Of a stretch of 59,296 nucleotides of DNA, positions 49,786 to 57,540 are shown in pieces. The position numbers and the translations under genes are program-made. Below the pieces are notes generated by a model. It searched no databases and was not told the DNA's origin. It worked only from the letters and a program-made list of their open reading frames with translations. Source of the DNA: a virus. The DNA lies in IMG/VR virus record IMGVR_UViG_3300036781_000418, positions 283,296-342,591 of that record. One strand, written 5' to 3'. Positions within the stretch are counted from its first letter, which is position 1; the number at the start of each line of letters is the position of its first letter.

Positions 49786-50369
49786 ACTCGTTCATCGTCG
49801 ACGACCGTATCCGCGCAGTTAAGGCGTTCTTGACCACAAGCCCCAACTACACCAAGCCGCACGCGAACCACCCCAAGTTCTCGACGGCCATCTTCAAGGC
49901 TGTGAAGAACGCCTATGAGCGGGCGGCGCGTGAAGGTTGGGGTACAATCTACTGGGCCGTCGACCTACATGACACGGTGATCATGCCGTCGTACCAGCCA
50001 GGTATCATTGGTCAATCCTACCCCTTTGCGCTGGACACGCTCTACTGGTTGTTGTCGTTCCCCGAGACTGGCATCATCCTCTGGTCGTCAATGTCAAAGG
50101 AAGAGTTGGCGCGGCACCGCAGCGTGCTCTTTGAAGGTGTGGCTGACCATGAAGTCCGGGTCTTCCTCAACGAGAACCCCGACATCGGCGCGACGCGGTA
50201 CGCGAACTTCGATCAGAAGATGTACTTCAACATGCTGCTGGACGACAAGGCCGGCTTCGACCACACTACAGACTGGCAGCTTATCCAGGAGGCGGTCAAC
50301 TACTACCGGCCGCGCAACATTGACCGGATGATCAGCGACGAGTTCATTGAAGTGACCGAGCACGCATGA
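49782..50369 (+). CDS. HAD-like phage protein
   Basis: This 195-aa protein has WAVDLHDTVI with the D-x-D-type HAD motif I altered to D-L-H-D-T, then FPETGIILWSSMSKEEL (motif II S). It resembles phage HAD-fold nucleotidases or phosphatases. The second Asp of the usual DxD lies at the fourth position, so catalysis is uncertain. It overlaps both neighbours by ATGA, linking topoisomerase and DnaJ genes. Confidence 0.6.
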   Translation: MNSFIVDDRIRAVKAFLTTSPNYTKPHANHPKFSTAIFKAVKNAYERAAREGWGTIYWAVDLHDTVIMPSYQPGIIGQSYPFALDTLYWLLSFPETGIILWSSMSKEELARHRSVLFEGVADHEVRVFLNENPDIGATRYANFDQKMYFNMLLDDKAGFDHTTDWQLIQEAVNYYRPRNIDRMISDEFIEVTEHA

Positions 50370-51223
50370 AGCCCGCACATGAAGTCCTCGGCATCGGCAA
50401 AGGCTCCTCCGCCGAGGAGGCCAAGACGGCCTACAAGCGCCTCGCCTCCAAGTACCACCCTGACAAGCACCCTGAAGCCGAGAAGCTCGAGTGGGAGCAG
50501 AAGTTCAAGGAGATTGGCGAGGCGCTGAAGTGGTTTGAAGAGCGTGAGACGGGCAAGACCAACGTGTGGCAGGACTTCAGTGGTGGCGGTAGGCCCTACA
50601 CCAACAGCGACATGGCTGACATCCTACGTGCGTTCGCCGAGTCGCACAACCGTGACTATCAAAACCGAGTCGTGCCGATCAATCTCACGGTTGACCTGCA
50701 GCTCGCCTTCACCGGCGGTACGGTCGGTGTCACCCACCGCGGCCGGTCCTACGGCTTCGTCCTCAAGGCTGGCTTGCCGCAAGGCTCCACCTTCACCGAC
50801 GAGCTGCCCACGCCCGAAGGTGCCATCAAAGTGTTGGTCACAACCAACTTCACCAGCAAGGAATATCGGTTCCTCGCCGACAACAACGGCACCTTCCTGT
50901 CCGGTGACCTTGAGAAGGTCGTGTCCATCCACGCCGCGACGATCATGGTCGGCGGCCACGTGCAGGTGAGTGACCTGTCGAACAAGACCTTCGAGGTGCG
51001 CGTGCCGAAGGGCTTCGACATCACCAACCGCCTGAAGCTAAAGGGCCGTGGCTACACCGCCTACAACACAGGTGGCAGCGCGACCGGTCGTGGCGACCTC
51101 TACATCGTCCTCAAGCCCACCTTCAAGATGGCGGCGATGGCGGAAGAGTCCCTCCACTGGTTGGCGGCCGCGATCGAAGAAGAGGTGAACCGTCGTGGCG
51201 AAGAAGCCAGCCCCAAAGAGTGA
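50366..51223 (+). CDS. DnaJ-like co-chaperone
   Basis: This 285-aa protein has an N-terminal J domain (AHEVLGIGKGSSAEEAKTAYKRLASKYHPDKHPEA, with the HPD that stimulates Hsp70). A short linker and C-terminal beta domains (VPINLTVDLQLAFTGGTVGVTHRGR, FEVRVPKGFD, GRGDLYIVLKPTF) follow. There is no zinc-finger region, as in CbpA. A J-protein with the same plan at 54647 is a paralogue. A host DnaK is the presumed partner. Confidence 0.9.
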   Translation: MKPAHEVLGIGKGSSAEEAKTAYKRLASKYHPDKHPEAEKLEWEQKFKEIGEALKWFEERETGKTNVWQDFSGGGRPYTNSDMADILRAFAESHNRDYQNRVVPINLTVDLQLAFTGGTVGVTHRGRSYGFVLKAGLPQGSTFTDELPTPEGAIKVLVTTNFTSKEYRFLADNNGTFLSGDLEKVVSIHAATIMVGGHVQVSDLSNKTFEVRVPKGFDITNRLKLKGRGYTAYNTGGSATGRGDLYIVLKPTFKMAAMAEESLHWLAAAIEEEVNRRGEEASPKE

Positions 51224-51785
51224 CCTCACCGGCTTTGACTTCGACGACGTACCGTACGAGGGGTTGAAGAAGGTTATCTCAGGCGGGCAGACCGGTGCCG
51301 ACATTGCCGGGCTCTACGCCGCTCGTGAACATGGCCTTGAGACCGGTGGTCAGGCGCCTGAGGGGTACTTGACCACGGTGGGCTGCATGCCCGAGCTGGC
51401 GGACTTCGGCCTCACGGCTGCCGGGTCGTACTCACAACGGACCCTGGTGAACGTGAAGTCTTCAGACGCGACACTTGTCCTGAGCAACAACCCGGGTTCG
51501 ACCGGGACCGCCCTCACGATCAAGTACTGCGTTCAGCAGCGGAAGCCGTATCTGCTCGTGCACACTACTGAGTTCATACAGCATACGGCGACACGAGGCG
51601 ACGCCGGCGTCGCGCCGTCTGAGGAGTTAATAGGCTCTGTGGTCGAGTTCATTCGGCGACACCGGTGCACCACCTTAAACGTCGCCGGAAACCGTGAACG
51701 CCACAGCGATCAACGGATCACCATGGCGTGCTTTGACGCCTGTTACAAAGTCTTTCAGGCTATTCGTCCGGCATCCCGTCCTTGA
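51195..51785 (+). CDS. Rossmann-fold protein, molybdenum-carrier-like
   Basis: This 196-aa protein has a GTG start. KKVISGGQTGADIAGLYAAREHGLETGGQAPEGYLT is the motif of the putative molybdenum-carrier family, related to LOG and DprA folds. NVKSSDATLVLSN and CTTLNVAGNRER complete the pattern. Between them, an insertion of about 15 residues (HTATRGDAGVAPSEE) is encoded by the 22-bp repeat at 51586. The end overlaps the convergent gene at 51760. It may bind nucleotides or ADP-ribose-like ligands; function is unclear. Confidence 0.65.
   Translation: MAKKPAPKSDLTGFDFDDVPYEGLKKVISGGQTGADIAGLYAAREHGLETGGQAPEGYLTTVGCMPELADFGLTAAGSYSQRTLVNVKSSDATLVLSNNPGSTGTALTIKYCVQQRKPYLLVHTTEFIQHTATRGDAGVAPSEELIGSVVEFIRRHRCTTLNVAGNRERHSDQRITMACFDACYKVFQAIRPASRP
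51586..51607 (+). repeat. 22-bp dispersed repeat, copy B (inside a gene)
   Basis: Identical to the - strand of 22795-22816. It extends into GGCGTCGCGCCG, so it can fold on itself. A further GGCGACACCGGTGC is at 51655, in the same gene. Confidence 0.8.
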
Positions 51786-52140
51786 TCCACTGCTTGTACA
51801 GTCCGATCATCCTCTTAAGGTCACCAACAAGCTCGCGGTCGTTGGCTGGAGCCCGCGCAGCCTTGAATGTTTGGACAATAACGTACAGGTGAGCTTTATC
51901 GTCGTAGTCGTAGACGATCACCGCCACATGGTCCCAACGGCCGCTAAAATAATTAAGCTCCACCGTTCCATGGAGCTTGCCTTCAATTTTATTTTTAGCC
52001 GCCAAGACTGGAGGGTCTCCGTCGAAGTGTTCAACGACAAACCCTTCACGCTCAAGGTATGGCTTGAGCACCTCAAGCGTTTCCATGGCACCATCTGGAT
52101 CATGATGCGCTTCGCCTTCAAGCAGGTGGTCAAGCTTCAT
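51760..52140 (-). CDS. Packaged-protein paralogue 6
   Basis: This 126-aa acidic protein starts MKLDHLLEGE, with a prohead-protease site after Glu8. The body has METLEVLKPYLEREGFVVEHF, then a beta region TVELNYFSGRWDHVAVIVYDYDD. It is last of six tandem - strand genes that share the leader and the same helix-then-sheet plan. Start 52140 was chosen because the leader begins there; 8 more in-frame codons lie upstream. Its function in the virion or host is unknown. Confidence 0.65.
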   Translation of the reverse strand: MKLDHLLEGEAHHDPDGAMETLEVLKPYLEREGFVVEHFDGDPPVLAAKNKIEGKLHGTVELNYFSGRWDHVAVIVYDYDDKAHLYVIVQTFKAARAPANDRELVGDLKRMIGLYKQWIKDGMPDE

Positions 52141-52516
52141 TCTGTTCTTCCACGTAGCGGTCAACCGCCGTCATAAGGCGCTTGAAGAGCTTAGCGGCGT
52201 CGCCGGAATCCGTCGGCGTTCCACCGTTAAACTTCTTGGCCTTTTCATTAGGGTCGTCAAGCTGTGAATAGTCATGAATGATGCCCTCTACGGCCAACCA
52301 GGTGCCCTCATAAAAGAGGGTGCCGAGCACGCAGATGTAGGGCAGGTTTTTAATCCTGACTTCCTTCATGCAGTGGATACCAGCACTGATGTTGTCCTTA
52401 CTGTTGCCAGTGACGTTGGTGTCGTACCCATGCTTGCGCGCGTAGACGGCAAAGACCTCAAACGTGTCATGCACGTCGGATAGATCTTCTTCTTCAAAGA
52501 GAACGTTCAACTTCAT
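52130..52516 (-). CDS. Packaged-protein paralogue 5
   Basis: This 128-aa protein starts MKLNVLFEEED, with a predicted cut after Glu8 (L-F-E). The helix DVHDTFEVFAVYARKHGYD and a beta region ICVLGTLFYEGTWLAVEGIIHDY follow the family plan. It overlaps the upstream gene by 4 bases and the downstream by 11. It has been packaged and injected if the leader works as in T4. Confidence 0.65.
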   Translation of the reverse strand: MKLNVLFEEEDLSDVHDTFEVFAVYARKHGYDTNVTGNSKDNISAGIHCMKEVRIKNLPYICVLGTLFYEGTWLAVEGIIHDYSQLDDPNEKAKKFNGGTPTDSGDAAKLFKRLMTAVDRYVEEQNEA

Positions 52517-52956
52517 TTGCCACCCTTAAATGCAGCTTCAAACTTATCCAGCTTCTTTGTGTAGGCCGCGACGTCAACCTTCAGCAGCTTCTTCAGCATT
52601 GGAATGACGGACGTGACGGCAATGCCCTGGTGTTTAACGATTGGAAAGTGCGCCTTGCTCAACAGCCCAGTGCTTGGCTCATACGTGTCAAGCTCCACGG
52701 TCCAAGCTGAGTCGTCGTCCTTCTTGAAGTCGTGGTAGATAACGAACGACATTACAAGGTGACCGGAGTTCATCTCCCACTTGCGAGTAGATACGTAAGT
52801 GTGGTAGAACAACTGGTCGTTGTTAGCAGACTTGCGCATTCGAACGTCGCTCTTGAAGCCGTACGACTTCAGGAACTTGCTGAACAGCATCATATTCAGC
52901 TCGACCTCATCGTGGTCCTCTTCAAATAGGTGATCAAGTAGGGTTTGAAGCTTCAT
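52513..52956 (-). CDS. Packaged-protein paralogue 4
   Basis: This 147-aa protein starts MKLQTLLDHLFEEDHD. The leader is 4 residues longer than in the others, and the site L-F-E falls at Glu12. The body has VELNMMLFSKFLKSYGFKSD, then LVMSFVIYHDFKKDDDSAWTVELDTY. Basic and acidic residues alternate. It overlaps both neighbours by ATGA-type junctions. Confidence 0.65.
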   Translation of the reverse strand: MKLQTLLDHLFEEDHDEVELNMMLFSKFLKSYGFKSDVRMRKSANNDQLFYHTYVSTRKWEMNSGHLVMSFVIYHDFKKDDDSAWTVELDTYEPSTGLLSKAHFPIVKHQGIAVTSVIPMLKKLLKVDVAAYTKKLDKFEAAFKGGK

Positions 52957-53411
52957 GCTCTGTTTGCTTTCTCAAATTCAGCTTGCTTGGCGTCCAGCTC
53001 CTTAACCATGGTTGGAACAAGCTTAAGCACCTTGTCAATTGCTTGTAGCACCTGCTTTACGTCGAGATCACGAGCTTTAAACGAGCTAAAGCCATGGCGC
53101 TCTTTATTGTCGAAGACCTCACCATTGTCCTCGTCAAGCACACTTGCGAAAATCGTCCAAGTGTTCTTATTAGGCTCACAATAGATGATGACGTTTAGCA
53201 CCACTTCGCCGCGCGCAATCTTCCAGATCTGCCAATCGTTGTAGTTGAAGTAGACGGCTGGATGGACGCCAGGACGTTTAACTGGATCGTAAATTACTGT
53301 CTTCTCAAAGTTGTGCTTCTGCATGTACTTGATGAACAACTTCAAGTCCGTTGACGCGTCCTCTGGATCGTAGTCGGCGTGATCGTTTTCTAGGAGCAGG
53401 TCGAGTTTCAT
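52953..53411 (-). CDS. Packaged-protein paralogue 3
   Basis: This 152-aa protein starts MKLDLLLENDHADYD, with site L-L-E8. It then has DASTDLKLFIKYMQKHNFEKT and a beta part VYFNYNDWQIWKIARGEVVLNVIIY. The C-terminal coiled region (KVLKLVPTMVKELDAKQAEFEKA) is like the C-terminus of paralogue 4. It is coupled by 4-base overlaps. Confidence 0.65.
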   Translation of the reverse strand: MKLDLLLENDHADYDPEDASTDLKLFIKYMQKHNFEKTVIYDPVKRPGVHPAVYFNYNDWQIWKIARGEVVLNVIIYCEPNKNTWTIFASVLDEDNGEVFDNKERHGFSSFKARDLDVKQVLQAIDKVLKLVPTMVKELDAKQAEFEKANRA

Positions 53412-54019
53412 GGAAACTTCTTCTTAAAAGTTTCGATATACTTCTTAGCTACCTCGAAGGCCTCTTCAGGCGTCTTAATGTTTTGGCGAGCACCGCCAAT
53501 GATGTACTTCTTGTCGTACTTTTCAACGTTGTGGAAGCGTACGCTTTGAGTGCCGTGAAGGTGTTGAATGAAACTGTTGGTACGAACAGCCCACACCCCG
53601 TGTTCAAACTCAGCAACTACTGTGAATTTTAGCTCGCCATCAACGTGCGTGACTTCATCCTCAACCCACTGGCTACTCGTGGTATCGTAGTATTTGACCC
53701 GTGTAACTGGCACCACCCACTTACCGATTGCGTGACCACTGACGGCGTGCTTTGCCGCTGAATGAGTTGCAATACGCGGCACCGTAAACCCATTCGTCTT
53801 AAACATTGCCGCGATCAGCTTAAGTGACGTTGTAACGTCTTCAACGTCAATTTGGTCGGTGAACTGGGCCAGCACCCTGTTGAGCTCACTGTTTCCAGCG
53901 CCAGCCACGATGAACTTGGTAAACTCTGCACGACACTTCAAGAACTGCTCGTCCGTCAGCTCGTCAATAATGTTCTTTTTCGTCTTGCCAATAGCTTCTA
54001 GCAACTGATCAAATTTCAT
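53408..54019 (-). CDS. Packaged-protein paralogue 2
   Basis: This 203-aa protein is the longest of the set. It starts MKFDQLLEAIGK (cut after Glu8), then a helical insertion of about 45 residues that paralogue 1 also has (DELTDEQFLKCRAEFTKFIVAGAGNSELNRVL). The shared core VTTSLKLIAAMFKTNGFTV and a beta part (YDTTSSQWVEDEVTHVDGELKFTVVAEF) follow. It overlaps the gene at 54016 by 4 bases. Confidence 0.65.
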   Translation of the reverse strand: MKFDQLLEAIGKTKKNIIDELTDEQFLKCRAEFTKFIVAGAGNSELNRVLAQFTDQIDVEDVTTSLKLIAAMFKTNGFTVPRIATHSAAKHAVSGHAIGKWVVPVTRVKYYDTTSSQWVEDEVTHVDGELKFTVVAEFEHGVWAVRTNSFIQHLHGTQSVRFHNVEKYDKKYIIGGARQNIKTPEEAFEVAKKYIETFKKKFP

Positions 54020-54570
54020 TTTGGGTACTTCTTGTTGAACTTTGCGATGATACTACGAATACCAACCAAGGCGGCCGAGGCGTCTTCTACCTTTGGTGTG
54101 GTTATAGGCTTGTCGATGTCGTTATGGCTACGAGTATCCGACGCGGCGGTTGGGTAAGCCGCCACCTCCCACTGTGCGTTGGAATATTCAACGCGCAAGA
54201 TGCCTTGGATGGTGTGCATGTTTGGATAGTTGGCACCGGTAGGCCGCTGTGGAAATTCTGCCACCAACACACCCATTGGATTCTTGTAACGGTCCAGCAC
54301 GATTTTGTTTCGAGTGACCTCAAGGTCTTCTTGTTCAATGGCCTTCTGGAACAAGTCAAGGTCCACTTGCACGTCGTCCACGTTAACCTCAATGTTCTTG
54401 ATCTGCACCAGCAGCGCGTCAATTTCACTGTTGGTCAAGCCGGAGCCAATGATGTTCAGCAGGTGCTCCTTGTTGTCCAGCAACTCCTTGTCGGTGATTG
54501 TTGCCAGCTTTTTGAGCTTGCTTGGATTGGCGTCCTTAAGAAACGCCTCCGACAGGTGTTCAAATTTCAT
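54016..54570 (-). CDS. Packaged-protein paralogue 1
   Basis: This 184-aa protein starts MKFEHLSEAFLKD, with site L-S-E8. The helical part TDKELLDNKEHLLNIIGSGLTNSEIDALL matches paralogue 2 in layout, followed by VDDVQVDLDLFQKAIEQEDLEV and a beta region. It is first in the operon, 22 bases after a late motif on the - strand. No enzyme motif is visible; a host-interacting or DNA-condensing role is possible. Confidence 0.65.
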   Translation of the reverse strand: MKFEHLSEAFLKDANPSKLKKLATITDKELLDNKEHLLNIIGSGLTNSEIDALLVQIKNIEVNVDDVQVDLDLFQKAIEQEDLEVTRNKIVLDRYKNPMGVLVAEFPQRPTGANYPNMHTIQGILRVEYSNAQWEVAAYPTAASDTRSHNDIDKPITTPKVEDASAALVGIRSIIAKFNKKYPK

Positions 54571-54591
54571 GACTGATCCAGGTTTAAACGT

Positions 54592-54599
54592 CTATTTAG
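54592..54599 (-). promoter_or_regulatory. Late promoter motif (CTAAATAG)
   Basis: Drives the six-gene - strand operon. The core is 22 bases from ATG 54570, back to back with the + motif at 54616. Confidence 0.6.
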
Positions 54600-54615
54600 A
54601 CAACAGCTGGGCGCC

Positions 54616-54623
54616 GTAAATAC
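54616..54623 (+). promoter_or_regulatory. Late promoter motif (GTAAATAC)
   Basis: The core is 24 bases before ATG 54647. It is embedded in a small palindrome, GCCGTAAATACGGC. Confidence 0.55.
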
Positions 54624-54646
54624 GGCAACAATCACCACCATCCTAT

Positions 54647-55474
54647 ATGAGCGCCTACAAGACCCTTGGTATTCCCGAAGGTTCCACCGTCGAGGTAGCC
54701 AAGGCCGCCTACCGCAAACTTGCCATGAAGAACCACCCCGACCATGGTGGCAACGCGGAGACGTTCAAGACGATCAAGTTGGCCTGGGAGGACATCGAGG
54801 CTGGTCGTGTCAAGGCTGCGCCACCGCCCTTCACCGGTTCGACCTCGTTCGGCGACATCCCAAAGCGGCGCCCAGCACCGAAGTCGGCGTACCAGCACAC
54901 GCCCGGCAACCGCCGTCCACGTGACGAGATGCCGCGGATCTACACTCGCACGATCGGCACCAAGCCGCAACACTTCTGCGACATCTACATCACGGAGGAG
55001 CAGGCTTTCGACGGCTGCTTCGTGCCAATCCTGAACGGCAAGGAGCAGATCGACTTCATCATTCGTCCAGGCTGTGGTCAAGGCTCGATCAGCGAGACTA
55101 TCCGCGGCTCCAACGTCATCGGCGCCATGGTCAGTTCGCTGACCGTCCAGTTCAACATCTACATCGTGCACGAGGCGGAAGCCGACGAGGTGCGCAAGGA
55201 CATGGAGCTGAACGTTTCCATCTCGGCGCTGGCCTTGCTGGTCGGTGCGACCTTCGGCGTCTCGGACGCGAAGGGGGTACGTGTTGAAGTCACGGTGCCG
55301 CCTGGCTACGACCCAGCCCAGAAGCTGCGTGTCGCTAACCGAGGCTACGGTCCTGACGGCGGGCGCGGTGACCTCCTGCTCTTTCTCAAGCCGGTCTGGA
55401 CCAACCCAACCAGCTTCACACCGGTCGAGCGTCAGCTCGCCGTCAACCTCTACACGATGATCAACCAAAAGTAA
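54647..55474 (+). CDS. DnaJ-like co-chaperone, late paralogue
   Basis: This 275-aa protein has a J domain KTLGIPEGSTVEVAKAAYRKLAMKNHPDHGGNAETFKTI with HPD, a Pro-rich linker, and C-terminal beta domains (GCFVPILNGKEQIDFIIRPGCGQ, VEVTVPPGYDPAQKLRVANRGYG, GRGDLLLFLKPVW). It lacks the zinc finger. It shares the plan of the protein at 50366 but has a late promoter, so it may help assemble virions. It is followed by a small gene and thyA. Confidence 0.88.
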   Translation: MSAYKTLGIPEGSTVEVAKAAYRKLAMKNHPDHGGNAETFKTIKLAWEDIEAGRVKAAPPPFTGSTSFGDIPKRRPAPKSAYQHTPGNRRPRDEMPRIYTRTIGTKPQHFCDIYITEEQAFDGCFVPILNGKEQIDFIIRPGCGQGSISETIRGSNVIGAMVSSLTVQFNIYIVHEAEADEVRKDMELNVSISALALLVGATFGVSDAKGVRVEVTVPPGYDPAQKLRVANRGYGPDGGRGDLLLFLKPVWTNPTSFTPVERQLAVNLYTMINQK

Positions 55475-55521
55475 GGTTGAACGAAGCCCCTCAACAATTA
55501 GAATCGAACTTAGGAAACACC

Positions 55522-55800
55522 ATGAAGATCATCTCAACCGACGCCATCGTCCTTCAGCCGCAGACCAACCACCATGACCTCTTTGAGCTGTTCAAGGTCG
55601 TCGCCGCCAGCGACACCTTGATCGAGTTCACCGTAGATTCGCAGGTTGATCCGGCCGAGTTTCGCGTCGTCGTTGCCGATCAGCTTGGTCAGGAGTTCAT
55701 GGCGTTGTCCATGCCTGCCGATGAACCCATCACGATCTCAGACCTCGTACAGCTCTTTGATCGGTTGGGCTACGACACCGACATCAACTACCTTACATGA
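55522..55800 (+). CDS. Small hypothetical protein
   Basis: This 92-aa acidic protein (IISTDAIVLQPQTNHHDLFELFKVVAASDTLIEFTV) has a TAGGAAA ribosome site. A TAGAAT at 55499 may be its -10. Its stop overlaps the thyA start by ATGA. No family is recognised. Confidence 0.55.
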   Translation: MKIISTDAIVLQPQTNHHDLFELFKVVAASDTLIEFTVDSQVDPAEFRVVVADQLGQEFMALSMPADEPITISDLVQLFDRLGYDTDINYLT

Positions 55801-56744
55801 GAAACAACGCATTTACCTGGGAAACCAAGCTTCACGCTCTGTTCAACGACATCATCCTGATGGGCGATGAACGAGCTGACCGCACTGGAACTGGCACGCT
55901 GGCCATGTTCGGCGGCAACCTAACTATCGACCTATCGCGCGGTTTCCCAATGGTGACTACCAAGGCGATGACCTTGCGCCCAATCGTGAGTGAGCTGCTT
56001 TGGTTCTGTGAAGGTTCGGGCGACGAACGTCGGCTGGCTGAAATTCACCACGGTACACGTGACCGATCCAAGCGAACCATTTGGTCGCCGAACGCCGACG
56101 CTACCACGGGTTCTAAGTACACGCCTAAGCAGTATGGTGACCTTGGTGAGGTCTATGGGGTTCAGTGGCGACACTGGCCAACCGTAGACGTCAAGGAGTA
56201 CGGCGACTTCATGGAACATCCAGCGGGTGGTACCACGTACTTCAACGCCAAGGTGACGACTGGAGAAGTCGATCAGCTTCAAGCTCTGATCGACGGCCTG
56301 AAGAACGATCCACATGGTCGCCGTCATATCTTGTCCGCCTGGAACGTTGGGCGGCTTGACAAGATGGCGCTACCACCATGCCACATGATGGCCCAGTTCT
56401 ACTTGAACAACGCTGGTTACTTGTCCTGTCAGATGTACCAACGTTCAGTGGACACGTTCCTTGGTCTTCCGTTCAACATCGCGTCCTACGCTGCGCTGAC
56501 GCATATGATCGCCCACCTAATTGGTGCGAAGCCTGGTGCGTTGAAGATCGTCATGGGTGACACCCACATCTACAAGGATCACCTTGACCAAGTCCAACTT
56601 CAGCTCAAGCAAGAGATCAAGGACGCACCGAAGCTAAGACCGTTTAGAGACGACATCAAGTCGATTGAGGACTTTTCCATTGATGACTTTGTCCTTGAAG
56701 GCTACACACCTGGAATCAAGATCACTGGAGCCATGTCGGCATGA
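55797..56744 (+). CDS. thyA: Thymidylate synthase
   Basis: This 315-aa enzyme converts dUMP to dTMP. Landmarks are DERADRTGTGTLAMFGGNLTIDL, FPMVTTKAMTLRPIVSELLWF, GQWRHW-like VQWRHW, ALPPCHMMAQFYL with the catalytic Cys, and YQRSVDTFLGLPFNIASYA with the dUMP-selecting Asn. KIVMGDTHIYKDHLDQVQLQL completes it. It differs from the hydroxymethylase at 25157, which has Asp at the Asn position. The length is normal. It is ATGA-coupled to kptA. Confidence 0.96.
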   Translation: MRNNAFTWETKLHALFNDIILMGDERADRTGTGTLAMFGGNLTIDLSRGFPMVTTKAMTLRPIVSELLWFCEGSGDERRLAEIHHGTRDRSKRTIWSPNADATTGSKYTPKQYGDLGEVYGVQWRHWPTVDVKEYGDFMEHPAGGTTYFNAKVTTGEVDQLQALIDGLKNDPHGRRHILSAWNVGRLDKMALPPCHMMAQFYLNNAGYLSCQMYQRSVDTFLGLPFNIASYAALTHMIAHLIGAKPGALKIVMGDTHIYKDHLDQVQLQLKQEIKDAPKLRPFRDDIKSIEDFSIDDFVLEGYTPGIKITGAMSA

Positions 56745-57250
56745 GCAAGTCACGCAGCGTCTACCTTTCTTTGCTGCTCAGGCACCAGCCTGAGAAGGCC
56801 AACCTCACCTTGGACAAGGAGGGCTGGGTCACCCTTGAGCAGCTCACCGCCAACACCGACTTCACCGTGCCTGAGCTCGAGGTCATCGTGGCTGAGGACC
56901 AGAAGACTCGGTACTCAATCAAGGACGGCAAGATTCGCGCCAACCAGGGCCACTCCACCGACGTCCAGCTGACCTTCAAGAAGGTCACCCCACCAACCGT
57001 CCTGTACCATGGCACGCCACGTAAGTCGGTCGAGGTCATCCGCAAGGAGGGCCTTAAGCCGATGTCGCGTCACCACGTCCACCTCAGCGCGTCCTACCCA
57101 ACGGCCGAGCAGGTCGGTGGTCGTCGAGGCAGCGCCGTGGTGCTCATCATCGACACCTTCAAGATGGTCTCGGACGGCGTCCAGTTCTACATCTCCGACA
57201 ACGGGGTTTACCTCGTTGACCACGTTCCTTCAAAGTACATTACCGTATGA
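56741..57250 (+). CDS. kptA: RNA 2'-phosphotransferase (KptA/Tpt1)
   Basis: This 169-aa protein matches KptA/Tpt1 throughout: SVYLSLLLRHQPEKANLTLDKEGWV, LYHGTPRKSVEVIRKEGL, KPMSRHHVHLSASYPTAEQVGGRRGSAVVLIID and FYISDNGVYLVDHVP. The Arg, His and two further Arg of the active site are present. The enzyme moves an internal RNA 2'-phosphate to NAD, giving ADP-ribose 1,2-cyclic phosphate. A macrodomain gene that could process the product lies 760 bases downstream. It is coupled to thyA and groES by overlaps. Confidence 0.93.
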   Translation: MSKSRSVYLSLLLRHQPEKANLTLDKEGWVTLEQLTANTDFTVPELEVIVAEDQKTRYSIKDGKIRANQGHSTDVQLTFKKVTPPTVLYHGTPRKSVEVIRKEGLKPMSRHHVHLSASYPTAEQVGGRRGSAVVLIIDTFKMVSDGVQFYISDNGVYLVDHVPSKYITV

Positions 57251-57540
57251 CCAACTTCAGCCCAGTCCTCGACCGCATCATCGTCCAGCGTGACGCCGCT
57301 CCAACTCAAACCGAGTCCGGCATCCTCTTCCTCGCCAACACGGCGTTGGAAAAGTCCAACCAAGGCACCGTGGTCGCCGTCGGTCCAGGCCGCCACAAGC
57401 CAGACGGCACGCTCATCCCAGTCGACGTCAAGGCCGGTGACCGCGTCCTGTTCACCCGCTTCAACGGCCAGACCATTGAGGTTGGTGGTGAGGAGTACCT
57501 CATCCTGGCACCGCACGACATCATGGCCGTCGTCGAATGA
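57247..57540 (+). CDS. groES: GroES-like co-chaperonin
   Basis: This 97-aa protein is of the Cpn10 family: FSPVLDRIIVQRDAAPTQTESGILFLANTALEKSNQGTVVAVGPG, with the mobile loop around TESGILFL. KAGDRVLFTRFNGQTIEVGGEEYLILAPHDIMAVV matches the closing part. T4 gp31 is an analogous phage co-chaperonin that adapts host GroEL to fold the capsid protein. No GroEL is in the window. It is coupled to kptA and the next gene. Confidence 0.93.
   Translation: MTNFSPVLDRIIVQRDAAPTQTESGILFLANTALEKSNQGTVVAVGPGRHKPDGTLIPVDVKAGDRVLFTRFNGQTIEVGGEEYLILAPHDIMAVVE

Noticed and set aside
56162-56176. GGCGACACTGG as another copy of the GCGACAC repeat
   Set aside because: It encodes the conserved WRHW region of thymidylate synthase, so the similarity is coincidental.
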